DNA from: Streptomyces spectabilis
GTDB taxonomy: Bacteria; Actinomycetota; Actinomycetes; Streptomycetales; Streptomycetaceae
DNA: 64,000 nucleotides
Reading direction: 5' to 3'
Assembly: GCF_008704795.1 (NCBI RefSeq)
Contig: NZ_CP023690.1
Location: 868,001 to 932,000 of the forward strand
Below are positions 34,701-43,900 of this stretch, piece by piece. Position 1 is the stretch's first letter; the number at the start of each line of letters is the position of its first letter. Position numbers and translations under genes: made by a program. The notes under the pieces were generated by a model, which searched no databases, had not been told where the DNA came from, and was given only the letters and a program-made list of their open reading frames with translations.

Positions 34701-37700
34701 TCGGCGAGCGTGGGGCTGCTGAAGACGCTGCGGACGGCGACGTCGAGGCCGCGCTCCTTGAGGCGGGCGATGAGGACGGTGATGAGCAGGGAGTGGCCGC
34801 CGAGCGCGAAGAAGTTGTCGTGCGCGCTGATGCGGTCCTCGTCGAAGCCGAGGAGTTCGGCCCAGGCCGCGGCGAGGGTCCGCTCGGTGGCGGTGGCGGG
34901 CGCCGTGTACGCGCGCTGCGCGAAGGCCTCGATGCCGGGTGCGGGCAGGGCCTTGCGGTCGAGCTTGCCGTTGCCGGTGATGGGCAGCCGGTCCAGGGTC
35001 ACGAAGGCGCCGGGGACCATGTAGTCGGGCAGGGTCCGGCGCAGGTGGCGGGCGAGTTCGGCGCGGTGGTCCGGCTCGTCGGCGCCGGGGCGCAGGACGG
35101 TGTAGGCGACGAGCTGCCGGTCACCGGGGGTGTCCTCGCGGGCGATGACGCGGGCGTCCTGGACGGCGGGGTGTTCGGCGAGGCGGGCCTCGATCTCACC
35201 CAGCTCGATGCGGAAGCCGCGGATCTTCACCTGGTCGTCGTTGCGCCCCAGGTACTCCAGAGAGCCGTCGGGCAGCCAGCGCGCCAGATCGCCCGAGCGG
35301 TACCTCCGGGCGCCCGGCTCCTCTCGGAACGGATCGTCAAGGAACCGCTCCGCCGTCAGCTCAGGCCGGTTGAGATAGCCGCGGGCCACACCCGCGCCAC
35401 CGACGTACAGCTCCCCCACGACACCCACCGGTACCGGCTGGCCGTGTCCGTCGAGGACGTAGGTCCGCAGGTCGGGGATGCGCTCGCCGATGGGGCTCAC
35501 GGTGCGGTCCGCGTCGGCCTCGGTGATCAGCCGGTACGTCACGTGCACGGTGGTCTCGGTGATGCCGTACATGTTCACCAGCTGTGTGCCCTGGTTCACC
35601 GGGCGGCGCAGCCAGGGCTTGAGCGAGGCGACCTCCAGGGCCTCACCGCCGAAGACCACCACGCGCACCGCGTGCGGCTCCGGGTCCTCACCCTGCGCGG
35701 CGATCAGCTGCCGGAAGGCACTCGGGGTCTGGTTGAGAACCGTCACCCCCGCCTCGCACAACAGCCGGTAGAAGTCCTCCGGACTGCGCGTCACCGCCTG
35801 CGGCACCACCACCAGACGACCACCGTGCAGGAGCGCACCCCAGATCTCCCACACCGAGAAGTCGAACGCGAAGGAGTGGAACAACGCCCACACATCCCGC
35901 TCACCGAAGCGGAACCAGTCGTCTGTCGACGTGAACAGCCGCACCACATTCCGGTGCTCGACAACCACACCCTTGGGCACACCCGTCGAACCCGACGTGT
36001 AGATCACATAGGCGGCGTGCGCGGGGCCGACGCCCGTGCCGGTGACGTCGTCGGCCGAGAGGGCGGCCCACTGGTCGGCGTCCGCGCGCACGTCCACGAC
36101 CGGGACCGACGGGACGGCGAGGCCCTCGGGCAGCGCCCCGTCGATCACGAGCACCTGGGGCGCGCTGTCGTCGAGCACGTGCGCGAGGCGGTCGGCGGGG
36201 GACGCCGGGTCAAGGGGCACATAGGCGCCGCCCGCCTTCAGGACGGCGAGGACGGCCACGACCAGGTGTTCGCTGCGCGGCAGGCAGAGCGCCACGAGCA
36301 CGTCCGGGCCCACGCCCAGCGTGCGCAGATGACGCGCCAGACGATTCGCCCGCGCGTTCAACTCCCCATACGACAGACGGCAGTTCCCGAACTCCACCGC
36401 CACCACGTCCGGCCGCGCGGCCGCGACCCGCTCGAACCAGGAGTGCAGACACCGCTCCACCGGCTCCGCGGCGGGCGTCTCGTTCCACTCGGCGAGCACC
36501 TGGCGGCGCTCCTCGGCGTCGAGGGTGCTGAGCCGGGACAGCCGTTCCTGCGGTGCGGCGACGACGGCGTGGAGCAGCGCGGTGTAGTGGCGGACGAACC
36601 GCCGGACCGTCTCCCGGTCGAAGAGGCCGGTGTTGTACTCGAAGGCGCCGATCAGCCCGTCGGGGGTCTCCCGCAGGTCGAGCGTCGCGTCGAACTTGGT
36701 GATGTCGAAGTCGAACTCGATGAGGGAGACGTCGAGGTCCCCGAGGCGCACCTCGCGGTCGGTGTGCGCCTCCTGGAGGACGAACGCGACCTGGAACAGC
36801 GGCGAGTGGCTGAGGCTGCGCTCCAGTTGCAGGGCGTCGACGACCGCTTCGAAGGGCACGTCCTGGTGGCTGAAGGCCTGCAGCGCCACGTCCTTGACGC
36901 GGCCGAGCAGGTCGGTGAAGGACGGGTCGCCCGACAGGTCGGCGCGCATCACCAGGGTGTTGGCGAAGAAGCCGATGAGCCCCTCGGACTCGATGCGCTG
37001 GCGGTTCGCGACGGGGGTGCCGATCGCGATGTCGGTCTGCTCGCTGTAGCGGTGCAGCAGGAGGGCGTAGACGGAGAGCAGCGTCATGTAGAGCGTGACG
37101 TCGTGCCGATCCGCGAGGGCCTTCAGCTGTCGCAGCAGCTCCGCGGGCAGGTGGAAGCGCTCGTGCGCGCCCTCGTACGTCTTGACCGCCGGGCGGGTGC
37201 GGTCGGCCGGCAGGGGCAGGCGCGGGTCGACGCCGTCGAGCTGGCGGGTCCAGTAGCCGAGCTGGCGGTCCTGCACCTCGTCGACGAGCCACTGGCGCTG
37301 CCAGTGCGCGTAGTCGGCGTACTGGAGGGGCAGCGGGGCGAGCGGCGAGGGCTCGCCCGCGTGGAACGCCTCGTACAGCGCGACCATCTCGCGGAAGAAC
37401 ACGCCGAGCGACCAGCCGTCGGAGACGCTGTGGTGCATGGTCACGAGCAGGACGTGCGCGCGCTCGGACTCGCGGAGCAGGCGGACGCGGATCAGCGAGT
37501 CGCGGGCCAGGTCGAAGGGCGCCACGGCCTCCCGCTCGCAGATCGACGGCAGCTCGGCGGGGTCGGTCAGCTCCTCCTCGCCGACCGTGAAGTCACGGCC
37601 GTCGCCGATCTCCTGGTACGGCACGCCGTCGCGCTCGACGAAGCGGGTGCGCAGCGCCTCGTGGCGCTGGACGATCGCCTCCAGGGCGCGCAGCAGGGCG

Positions 37701-37993
37701 GGCCGGTCGAGCGGGCCGCTCAGCCGCATCGCCATGGGGATGTTGTAGTACGCGCTGGTGCCGTCCAGCTGCGCCAGGAACCACAGGCGCTGCTGGGCGA
37801 AGGACAGTTGGACCGGCTCGCCCTCGGCGTGCGGGCGGGGCCCGATCGCCTCCAGGGCGGACAGGTCGACGCCCTGCTTCCGCAGCATCGCGATGAGGGC
37901 GCGCTGCTTGTTGGCGGGCAGCGACTTGATCTTCCGGATCAGGTCGAGGGAGGTGCCGTTGTTCGGGGTGCTCATCGGCGTCGTCGTGGTCAC
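28745..37993 (-). CDS. Bimodular NRPS: C-A(Thr)-T-C-A-N-MT-T-C(terminal)
   Basis: 3,082 residues from GTG 37993, overlapping the upstream NRPS stop by four bases. Order: N-terminal docking-like helix; C1 about 60-480 (MHHSVSDG); A1 490-985, specificity residues read by eye as D-F-W-N-V-G-M-V-H, matching Thr; T1 Ser1068 (GGHSLL); C2 1120-1540 with HHLIEDA; A2 1560-2080, residues D-V-Q-A-G-G-A-I-A, unassigned; an N-methyltransferase inserted at about 2100-2355 (LLEVGCGTGLLLF); T2 Ser2584; C3 2640-3070, whose HHxxxDG is replaced by RPWGIFDG. There is no thioesterase or reductase. It should add Thr and an N-methylated residue, with release by C3 or an outside enzyme. A1 shares a 1.3 kb near-identical DNA block with the upstream NRPS. 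Confidence 0.93.
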   Translation of the reverse strand: MTTTTPMSTPNNGTSLDLIRKIKSLPANKQRALIAMLRKQGVDLSALEAIGPRPHAEGEPVQLSFAQQRLWFLAQLDGTSAYYNIPMAMRLSGPLDRPALLRALEAIVQRHEALRTRFVERDGVPYQEIGDGRDFTVGEEELTDPAELPSICEREAVAPFDLARDSLIRVRLLRESERAHVLLVTMHHSVSDGWSLGVFFREMVALYEAFHAGEPSPLAPLPLQYADYAHWQRQWLVDEVQDRQLGYWTRQLDGVDPRLPLPADRTRPAVKTYEGAHERFHLPAELLRQLKALADRHDVTLYMTLLSVYALLLHRYSEQTDIAIGTPVANRQRIESEGLIGFFANTLVMRADLSGDPSFTDLLGRVKDVALQAFSHQDVPFEAVVDALQLERSLSHSPLFQVAFVLQEAHTDREVRLGDLDVSLIEFDFDITKFDATLDLRETPDGLIGAFEYNTGLFDRETVRRFVRHYTALLHAVVAAPQERLSRLSTLDAEERRQVLAEWNETPAAEPVERCLHSWFERVAAARPDVVAVEFGNCRLSYGELNARANRLARHLRTLGVGPDVLVALCLPRSEHLVVAVLAVLKAGGAYVPLDPASPADRLAHVLDDSAPQVLVIDGALPEGLAVPSVPVVDVRADADQWAALSADDVTGTGVGPAHAAYVIYTSGSTGVPKGVVVEHRNVVRLFTSTDDWFRFGERDVWALFHSFAFDFSVWEIWGALLHGGRLVVVPQAVTRSPEDFYRLLCEAGVTVLNQTPSAFRQLIAAQGEDPEPHAVRVVVFGGEALEVASLKPWLRRPVNQGTQLVNMYGITETTVHVTYRLITEADADRTVSPIGERIPDLRTYVLDGHGQPVPVGVVGELYVGGAGVARGYLNRPELTAERFLDDPFREEPGARRYRSGDLARWLPDGSLEYLGRNDDQVKIRGFRIELGEIEARLAEHPAVQDARVIAREDTPGDRQLVAYTVLRPGADEPDHRAELARHLRRTLPDYMVPGAFVTLDRLPITGNGKLDRKALPAPGIEAFAQRAYTAPATATERTLAAAWAELLGFDEDRISAHDNFFALGGHSLLITVLIARLKERGLDVAVRSVFSSPTLADLAADIDRAGPAATGYAVPAPAVPEGCERLTPEMLPLVRLDQAAIDAVTARVPGGAPNVQDVYPLVPSQEGILFHHLMDPANDPYVIPILLTAPDRGTCDAFAAALQAVVDRHDVMRTAVVTEGLGEPVQVVLRDVRLDVERRTLDAADSAAAEEQARAWLADPGTLTLDRAPLLRLAVAADPHSTRHFLLLRVHHLIEDATSLRLILEELAAHMAGRVDELPPAPAYRDFVGHTLHQLAAGGAEAYFRRELGDVTEPTTPFQLVDVHGDGSRVRDLRRSLPPGLTSRLREQAQRLRISPAALFHAAWALVTAATGGRDDVVFGTVLSGRLQGVPGVERMLGNFINTLPLRVRLADRSVKDLVSAVDASLKELIAYEQSALTLAQRSSGLDGDATLFSSMINFRYFEPRQGDLGPATLEDLGIRWLGSLDRTNYPVGVSVDDTGTELSLNAQVDAALSPDAVLGYVEAAVSGLVDALAADDGTSTRALDIDVLPAAERHRMLTEWNDTDKPYPDDHCLFELFEEHARRRPDAIAVEHGEQRLTYAETNARANRVAHWLREQGVGPDTLVGLCARRSPELVTGLLGILKAGGAYVPIDPDYPQERIRTLVTNSGVGIVLSQSHLPPEPLDGADGGERPLVVHLDTGERAGDGTQLLADRPEHDLTRAELGLTPEHLAYAIFTSGSTGVPKGVLVEQRGVVRLVRNPDYFPTDPDTVVLHHSSISFDVGSQEVLGPLLCGGRLVLHDGDSKDVGALLDRAERSGVTMMALSAAFLPAFAEAAQGRRLPLTYLGVGGEAFSAKDVRRLYAAHPGLTVVNAYGPTENSIASTCHVIPRDIAEDAVIPIGRPIAQSTAYVLDAQLRPVPLGVVGELCVGGAGVGRGYLGNPELTKERFVADPFATKPGARLYRTGDLVRRLPDGTLEFVGRVDDQVKVRGFRVELGEIENALHSHPAVRGAVVTTRASGETKKLVAYVRPTTDWLDTTAREQNADRLEQWQDLFEDQYGTDADEQPGTAATGTAGDDLNLVGWNCSYTGDAIPEHEMREWIDGTVRRIEELRPRRLLEVGCGTGLLLFRYAGACEAVHAVDISASALAGVRRGAERRGWSHVTLAQGDARSVTLPEGADGTEKFDTVVINSVAQYFPNRLYLEEVIERLLPLVADGGRILVGDVRNLDLFSAHVTAVERSRLSARTSVAALARQVQRRRQQETELLVSPSYFAGLPERFADIGSADIAVKRGTGGNEMLSYRYDVVLTKGPAPAPEGDLPWLTATTPDELRALLADGTRPRFGVTGLDNPRVADDVRVGESLRGTTAQQHVEPLGASRLTDAAAQRVRDLEDVLAHAEKLGYQVAATWSQDRLDGLDLLLAKGERPTARARAAYGATHLANVPQIATTGQALTRTLKDHLAGRIPEYMVPSVFVALEELPLTPNGKVDKRALPAPDETDVHKEVYVAPRTATERALCRLVQDVLDLDRVGLQDGFFDLGGHSLLATRLTIRVKQETGKELPLQSILAGATLGELAAELDASQGRTADDTVPLVPVTGPGEESPLSCQQSELWFLNPREHLGSSYDNVQMAYRVIGPLDRQAYARAFEGLVARHAVLRTSYLRRGDTYVQRVNDTTGFTVAFEDVGGDGAVAEFLRAERPRPFAPEDRHMLRVHILTLTPYEHVAVVTRPWGIFDGWSTGVFIAELNALYQALSRGDEPSLPELPVQYTDFAHWQRRAFDAESRARQEAYWRTQLAGLPPRTALRTDYRRPDAKSYQGSSVEVNVPAAVLDQLKQVSKERGGTLYMTLLSAFATLLGAHTDDRELAIGSPVTNRPRPELERLVGYFINVLVMRLDVRPEQAFDDLLAQAQRVTAAAHEHKDVPFADLVTALVPDPDPAHSPLFQAMFNLVPAAEAPPRDPGALGFVPLPTDSGTAKFDLNLVVRETPDGLRGYLEYSTDLYARSTARAMAATYERLLLKIVTQPGASLARLRDAAADGGAG
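35151..36490. repeat. Copy 1 of a ~1.34 kb near-identical direct repeat (Thr adenylation domain)
   Basis: This block matches 39491-40830 at a constant offset of 4,340 bases without insertions or deletions where I compared it (35161-35420, 35701-36000, 36301-36480), with long runs of identity and only scattered substitutions. It covers most of the A1 domain of the NRPS. Flanks diverge sharply. Block edges are approximate. Confidence 0.8.
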
Positions 37994-40900
37994 TTGATCC
38001 GGCCTTCCAACGCGTCCAGCTCTTCTTCGCTCATGTTCTCGATCAAGTCGATGCCCTCCAGGATCGCGGCGACGTCGAGTGCGCCGCCCTGTGGCGCCCC
38101 GGGCGCGCGCCGCTCCAGCTCGGCGGCCATCGCGGCGAGAGTGGGCCCCTCGAAGACGGCCTGGACGGTGAGTTCGGCGCCCGTCGCCTGGGCGAGGCGG
38201 TTGACGAGGCGGGTGACGAGCAGCGAGTTGCCGCCGAGGGCGAAGAAGTCACTGTCGACGTCGAGGGCTTCGGCGTCGGTGCGCAGCAGCTCGGCCCAGA
38301 CTCCGGCGACGGTCCGCTCGGCCTCGGTGCGGGGCGCGACGCGGCGCCCTGCGGGCCGCTGCCGGTCCTCGGGGGCGGGCAGGGCCCGCTGGTCGAGCTT
38401 CCCGTTCTGGGTCAGGGGCAGCTCTTCGAGGAGGACGTGCGCCGCCGGGATCATGTACTCGGGCAGCGCCGCGCCCAGCCTGTCGCGTACGTCGGCGAGC
38501 AGGGCGGCCCGGCCGGACCAGCGCGGGGCCGCGGTGGCGGGCTCGGCCGTCGGCCGCGCGTCCTGTCCTTCGGCGCGGCGGGCGTAGACGTTGTAGAGGG
38601 TCGTGTTGCGCAGCAGGCGGTTGTCCTGCTCGCAGACGACGTCGTAGCCGAGGGCCTTGAGGAGGGTGACGACCTTCTCCAACTGGCCGTCCACGTCGTG
38701 GAGTTCGACGACGAGCTGGCGGATCCTCGGCCAGTCCCGCCAGTGGATGCCCTTGAGCACCTCGTACTCGGCGTTCTCCACGTCGACCTTCAGCAGGTCG
38801 ATCCGGTCGAGGGACTCCTCCTCGATGATCTCCGAGACGGTCCGCAGGCGGCAGGTGAACTGCTCGCTGTCGAGGCGGGCGTCGACGACCGCGTCGACGA
38901 GGTCGTCCCCCGCGGCCGCGCCGTCCGCGCCCTCGTCGGTCAGCTCCTCCTGGTTGCGCAGATAGGAGCGCACCAGGTCGTGGGCCTGTTCGGCGGTGGT
39001 GACGCTGGAGGAGATGACGGTGTTGTGGCGGTAGAAGGTGAAGGTCTCCTCCTTCGCCTCGGCGGCGAGGCCGCAGTCGTGCACCTTGGCGTTGAGGCCG
39101 TGGAGGGCGACGTTGCGGCGCAGCGAGTCGAAGACGGGCGGGATCGGCTCGAAGGCGTGGATCCGGGCGCCGGGGCAGCGGCTGCCCGCGAACAGCGTGA
39201 ACAGGCCGATGTTGGCGCCCACGTCGAGGATGGTGTCGCCGTCCTCGATGGTGATGCCGTTCCGCAGGTATTCGAGGTGCGTGAAGATCTCGTCGTAGAC
39301 GAAGTCGGTCTCGCTCCTGTTCTGCTGGAACACCGTCATGCCGTTGGGCAGTTCGTAGGTCCGCGCGAGCGCTTCCGGCTCGGTGCGGTCCAGGCGCAGG
39401 AGCTCGCGCACGGCGGGCGCGGCCTCGGGCGACGGTACGACGTAGGCGACGAGGCGCTGGTCCTGGTCGTCGTAGCCGCGCACCAGGACGCGGGCGTCCT
39501 GGACGGCGGGGTGTTCGGCGAGGCGGGCCTCGATCTCACCCAGCTCGATGCGGAAGCCGCGGATCTTCACCTGGTCGTCATTGCGCCCCAGGTACTCCAG
39601 GGAGCCGTCGGGCAGCCAGCGCGCCAGGTCGCCCGAACGGTACATCCGGGCGCCCGGCTCCTCACGGAACGGATCGTCAAGGAACCGCTCCGCCGTCAGC
39701 TCAGGCCGGTTGAGATAGCCACGGGCCACACCCGCGCCACCGACGTACAGCTCCCCCACGGCGCCGATGGGCGCGGGGCGGCCGTGCGCGTCCAGGACGT
39801 AGGTGCGCAGGTCCGGGATGCGGCGGCCGATGGGGCTGACTGGCCGGTCCAGGTCGGCTTCGGTCAGCGGGTGGTAGGTGACGTGCACGGTGGTCTCGGT
39901 GATGCCGTACATGTTCACCAGCTGGGTGTTCTTGTTGGCCGGGCGGCGCAGCCAGGGCTTGAGCGAGGCGACCTCCAGGGCCTCGCCGCCGAAGACTACG
40001 GCGCGCAGGGCGTGCGGCTCCGGGTCCTCGCCCTGTGCGGCGATCAGCTGCCGGAAGGCACTCGGGGTCTGGTTGAGAACCGTCACCCCCGCCTCACACA
40101 ACAGCCGGTAGAAGTCCTCCGGACTGCGCGTCACCGCCTGCGGCACCACCACCAGACGACCACCGTGCAGGAGCGCACCCCAGATCTCCCACACCGAGAA
40201 GTCGAACGCGAAGGAGTGGAACAACGCCCACACATCCCGCTCACCGAAGCGGAACCAGTCATCTGTCGACGTGAACAGCCGCACCACATTGCGGTGCTCG
40301 ACGACCACACCCTTGGGCACACCCGTCGAACCCGACGTGTAGATCACGTACGCCATGGCGGACGGCGTCAGGTCCGGCACCGACAGGTCGTCGGCGGCTC
40401 GGGCGGCCCACTGGTCGGCGTCGGCGCGCACGTCCACAACGGGGATGGACGGAACGGCGAGGCCCTCGGGCAACGCGCCGTCGGTCACCAGGACGCGGGG
40501 GGCGCTGTCCGCCAGGATGTGCGCGAGCCGGTCCGCCGGGGAGGCCGGGTCGACGGGTACGTACGCGCCGCCCGCCTTGAGGACGGCGAGGACGGCCACC
40601 ACGAGGTGTTCGCTGCGCGGCAGGCAGAGCGCCACGAGCACGTCCGGGCCCACGCCCAGCGTGCGCAGATGACGCGCCAGACGATTCGCCCGCGCGTTCA
40701 ACTCCCCATACGACAGACGGCAGTCCTCGAACTCCACCGCCACCGCGTCCGGCCGCACGGCCGCGACCCCCTCGAACCAGGAGTGCAGACACCGCTCCAC
40801 CGGCTCCGCCGCGGGCGTCTCGTTCCACTCGGCGAGCACCCGGTGGCGTACGGCGTCGCTCAGGACGGGCAGCTCCAGGGCCGGGCGCCGCTCCGCGCCC

Positions 40901-43900
40901 TCGGTGGTGAGGGCGTCGACGAGGCGCTCCATGGCGGTCTCCAGGTAGCCGATGACCAGCTCGGCGTCCTGGGCCTGGTCGATCTGCGCGTCGAGCGAGA
41001 AGGAGTGCCCGAGGTCGTCGACGGACAGGGCGATGGGGTAGTTGCTGCGCTCGATGACGCCCGCGAGGGACTTGACGCCCGCGCGTTCCAGCTCGGTGTC
41101 GTCGATGCGGTCGTCGGACTCCAGGTGCCGGTAGTTCAGGATCGCGTTGAACAGCGGCGTCTCCGGCGGTACGGCGCTGTGGCCGTGGGCGACGGCCAGC
41201 GGGGTCTGCTCGTGGCGCACCAGGTCGCGCAGGGTCCGGTCCGTGGCGCCCACCAGGTCGCCCACGCTCGTCCCGGCCAGGTCGAGGCGCACGGGCAGGG
41301 TGTTGATGAAGTTGCCGAGCATGCGCTCGATGCCGCGCGGGCCCTGGAGGCGGCCGGACATGACGGTGCCGAAGACCACGTCGTCGCGGCCCGCGCACGC
41401 CGCCACGACCAGGGACCAGCCCGCGTGGAACAGCGTGGCCGGGCTGATCCGCAGGTCCTTCGCGCAGGCCCGGATCCGCTCGCCGAGGCGGGCGTCCAGG
41501 GGGCGGCGCAGGTCGAGGACGCGGCGGCCGTCGCCGTGGACGTCCTGGAGCCCGAACATCACGGTGGGCTCGGTGACGTCGCCGAGCCGGTCCAGGAAGT
41601 ACTCCGCCGGGTCGAGCTCGCGCGCGCGGTGCCGCACGTGGGCGATGAAGTCGCGGTACGGAGCGGGCGGGGCCAGCTCCCCCGCGCGGCCCGTCATATG
41701 GGCGACGACCTCACGGAACAGCAGGCCGAGCGAGGTCGCGTCGTCGATGACGTGGTGCAGGTTGAGCGCCGCGTACCAGGTGTTCGTGCCGGGCTGCCGG
41801 GTGGCGCGCAGCCGGATCAGCGGGGCGCGGTCCAGGCGCATCGCCTGCGGCCGGGCCAGGAGTTCGCGGATCTCGCCCTCGGCGTCGCGGCCCTCGGGCA
41901 GCTCGAACTCCTCCAGTTCGAGGTCGGCGCGGCGCGCCACGACCTGGACGGGCCGCGACAGGCCCTGGGTGAGGATCGCCGTGCGCAGCGCGTCGTGCCG
42001 GGCCACGGCCGCGCGCAAGGCATGCGTGAAGCCGTCGAGGTGGGACCTGCTCTCGAAGGAGAAGACACCGGAGAGCACGTACGGGTCGTGGCCGCTCTCC
42101 TTGAGGTGGTGGAAGAGCATGCCTTCCTGGAGGGCCGCCAGCGGGTACACGTCCTGGACGTTGCGGGCACCGCCGGGCACGGCGGCGACGACCGCCGCCA
42201 GCTCGTCCTCGGTCAGGGAGACCAGGGGCAGCATGTCCGGAGTGAGCCGGTCGCAGTCCGCGGGGATGCCGTTCGGCGGGACGGTGAACGCCGCCCGCGC
42301 CGGGACGGCGCCCTCCGCGTCCCGCGCGTCGGGGTCGTCCGTGGTGTGCGCCGCGTCGATCGCGGCGGCCAGGTCGGCGAGCGTGGCGGCGGCGAACACG
42401 CTGTGCAGCTCGCAGTCGAGCCCCGCGTCGTGCAGGCGCGCAGTCAGCTTCGGGATGAGCAGCGAGTGCCCGCCGAGGGCGAAGAAGTTGTCGTGGACGC
42501 CGATGCGGTCCTCGGTGAAGCCGAGCAGGCCCGCGCAGACCGCGAGCAGGGTGCGCTCGGTGGGCGTGCGGGGAGCGACCCGGTCACCGGCCACGGCGTA
42601 CGCGTCGGCGTCGGGGGCCGGGAGCGCCTTCCGGTCGAGCTTGCCGTTCGCGGTCAGCGGCAGGGCGTCGAGGCGGACCAGGGCGCCCGGGACCATGTGG
42701 TCGGGCAGCGCCTGGCCGAGGTGGCGCACCAGGGTGTCGTGGAAGTCGCCGGTGTGCGCCTCGTCGAGGACGACGTAACCGACGAGCCGCGGGTTGCCGG
42801 GACTGTCCTCGCGGGCGAGGACAGCGCAGGCGCGCACGGCGGGGTGGCGGGCGAGGCGGTCCTCGATCTCGTCGAGTTCGATGCGGAAGCCGCGCAGCTT
42901 GACCTGGTTGTCGATGCGGCCGAGGTACTCCAGGGTGCCGTCGGCCAGCCACCGGACGAGGTCGCCGGTGCGGTACATGCGGGCGTCCGGGTCCGCGGCG
43001 AACGGGTTCGGGACGAAGCGCTCGCGCGTCAGGCCCGGGTTGTTCAGATAGCCGCGGGCCAGGCCGACGCCCGCGATGTGCAGCTCGCCCGCGCAGCCCA
43101 CGGCCTGCCGGCGGCCCAGGTCGTCCAGGACGTACAGCTGGATGTTCTGGATCGGGCGGCCGATCGGGACCGTGCGCTCCGTGGTGTCGGGCGGGCAGGC
43201 CCAGTGGGTGACGTCGATGGCGGCCTCGGTTGGGCCGTACAGGTTGTGCAGGCGCGCGCGGTGCTGGGCGTAGTGGCGCGCGGGCAGCTCCGGCGGCAGG
43301 GCCTCGCCGCTGCAGAAGACCTGGCGCAGCGAGGTGCAGCGGGCCCAGCCGTCGTGGTCGAGCATGAGGCGCAGCATGGGCGGCACGAAGTGCGCGGTGG
43401 TGACCTCGGCGGCCCGGATGAGCGAGACCAGGTACGCGGGGTCCTTGTGGCCGCCCGGCGCGGCGACGACCAGGCGCGCGCCCGTGATCAGGGGCCAGAC
43501 GAACTCCCACACGGAGACGTCGAAGCTGAACGGCGTCTTCTGGAGCACGACGTCGTCGGGGGTCAGCGCGTACGCGTTCTGCATCCACTCGACGCGGTTG
43601 ACCGCGGCCCGGTGCTCGACCATGACGCCCTTGGGGCGGCCGGTGGAGCCGGAGGTGTAGATGACGTACGCGAGGTCGCCGGGGGCGACGCGGGCGGGCG
43701 CGGGCGCGGCCGGGCCGCTGTCGGGGACCGGCCGTCCGTCGGGGACCGGCCTGCCGTCGGCGTCCAGGCGGAGCACCGTGCGCGCCCCGGTCAGGGCGGA
43801 GACGTCGGCGGCGGACTGGGTGAGGACGAGGGCGGCGCCCGAGTCCTCGATCATGTACTGGATGCGTTCGGCCGGGTAGTCCGGCTCCAGGGGGAGGTAG

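Noticed and set aside
29552..38587. A 3,011-codon open frame on the plus strand opposite the NRPS genes
   Set aside because: It is the antisense shadow of real coding sequence; high third-position GC removes stops on the other strand. Its translation is compositionally odd (Gly, Arg, Val, Asp, Glu rich) with no domain, while the minus strand encodes complete C, A and T domains.
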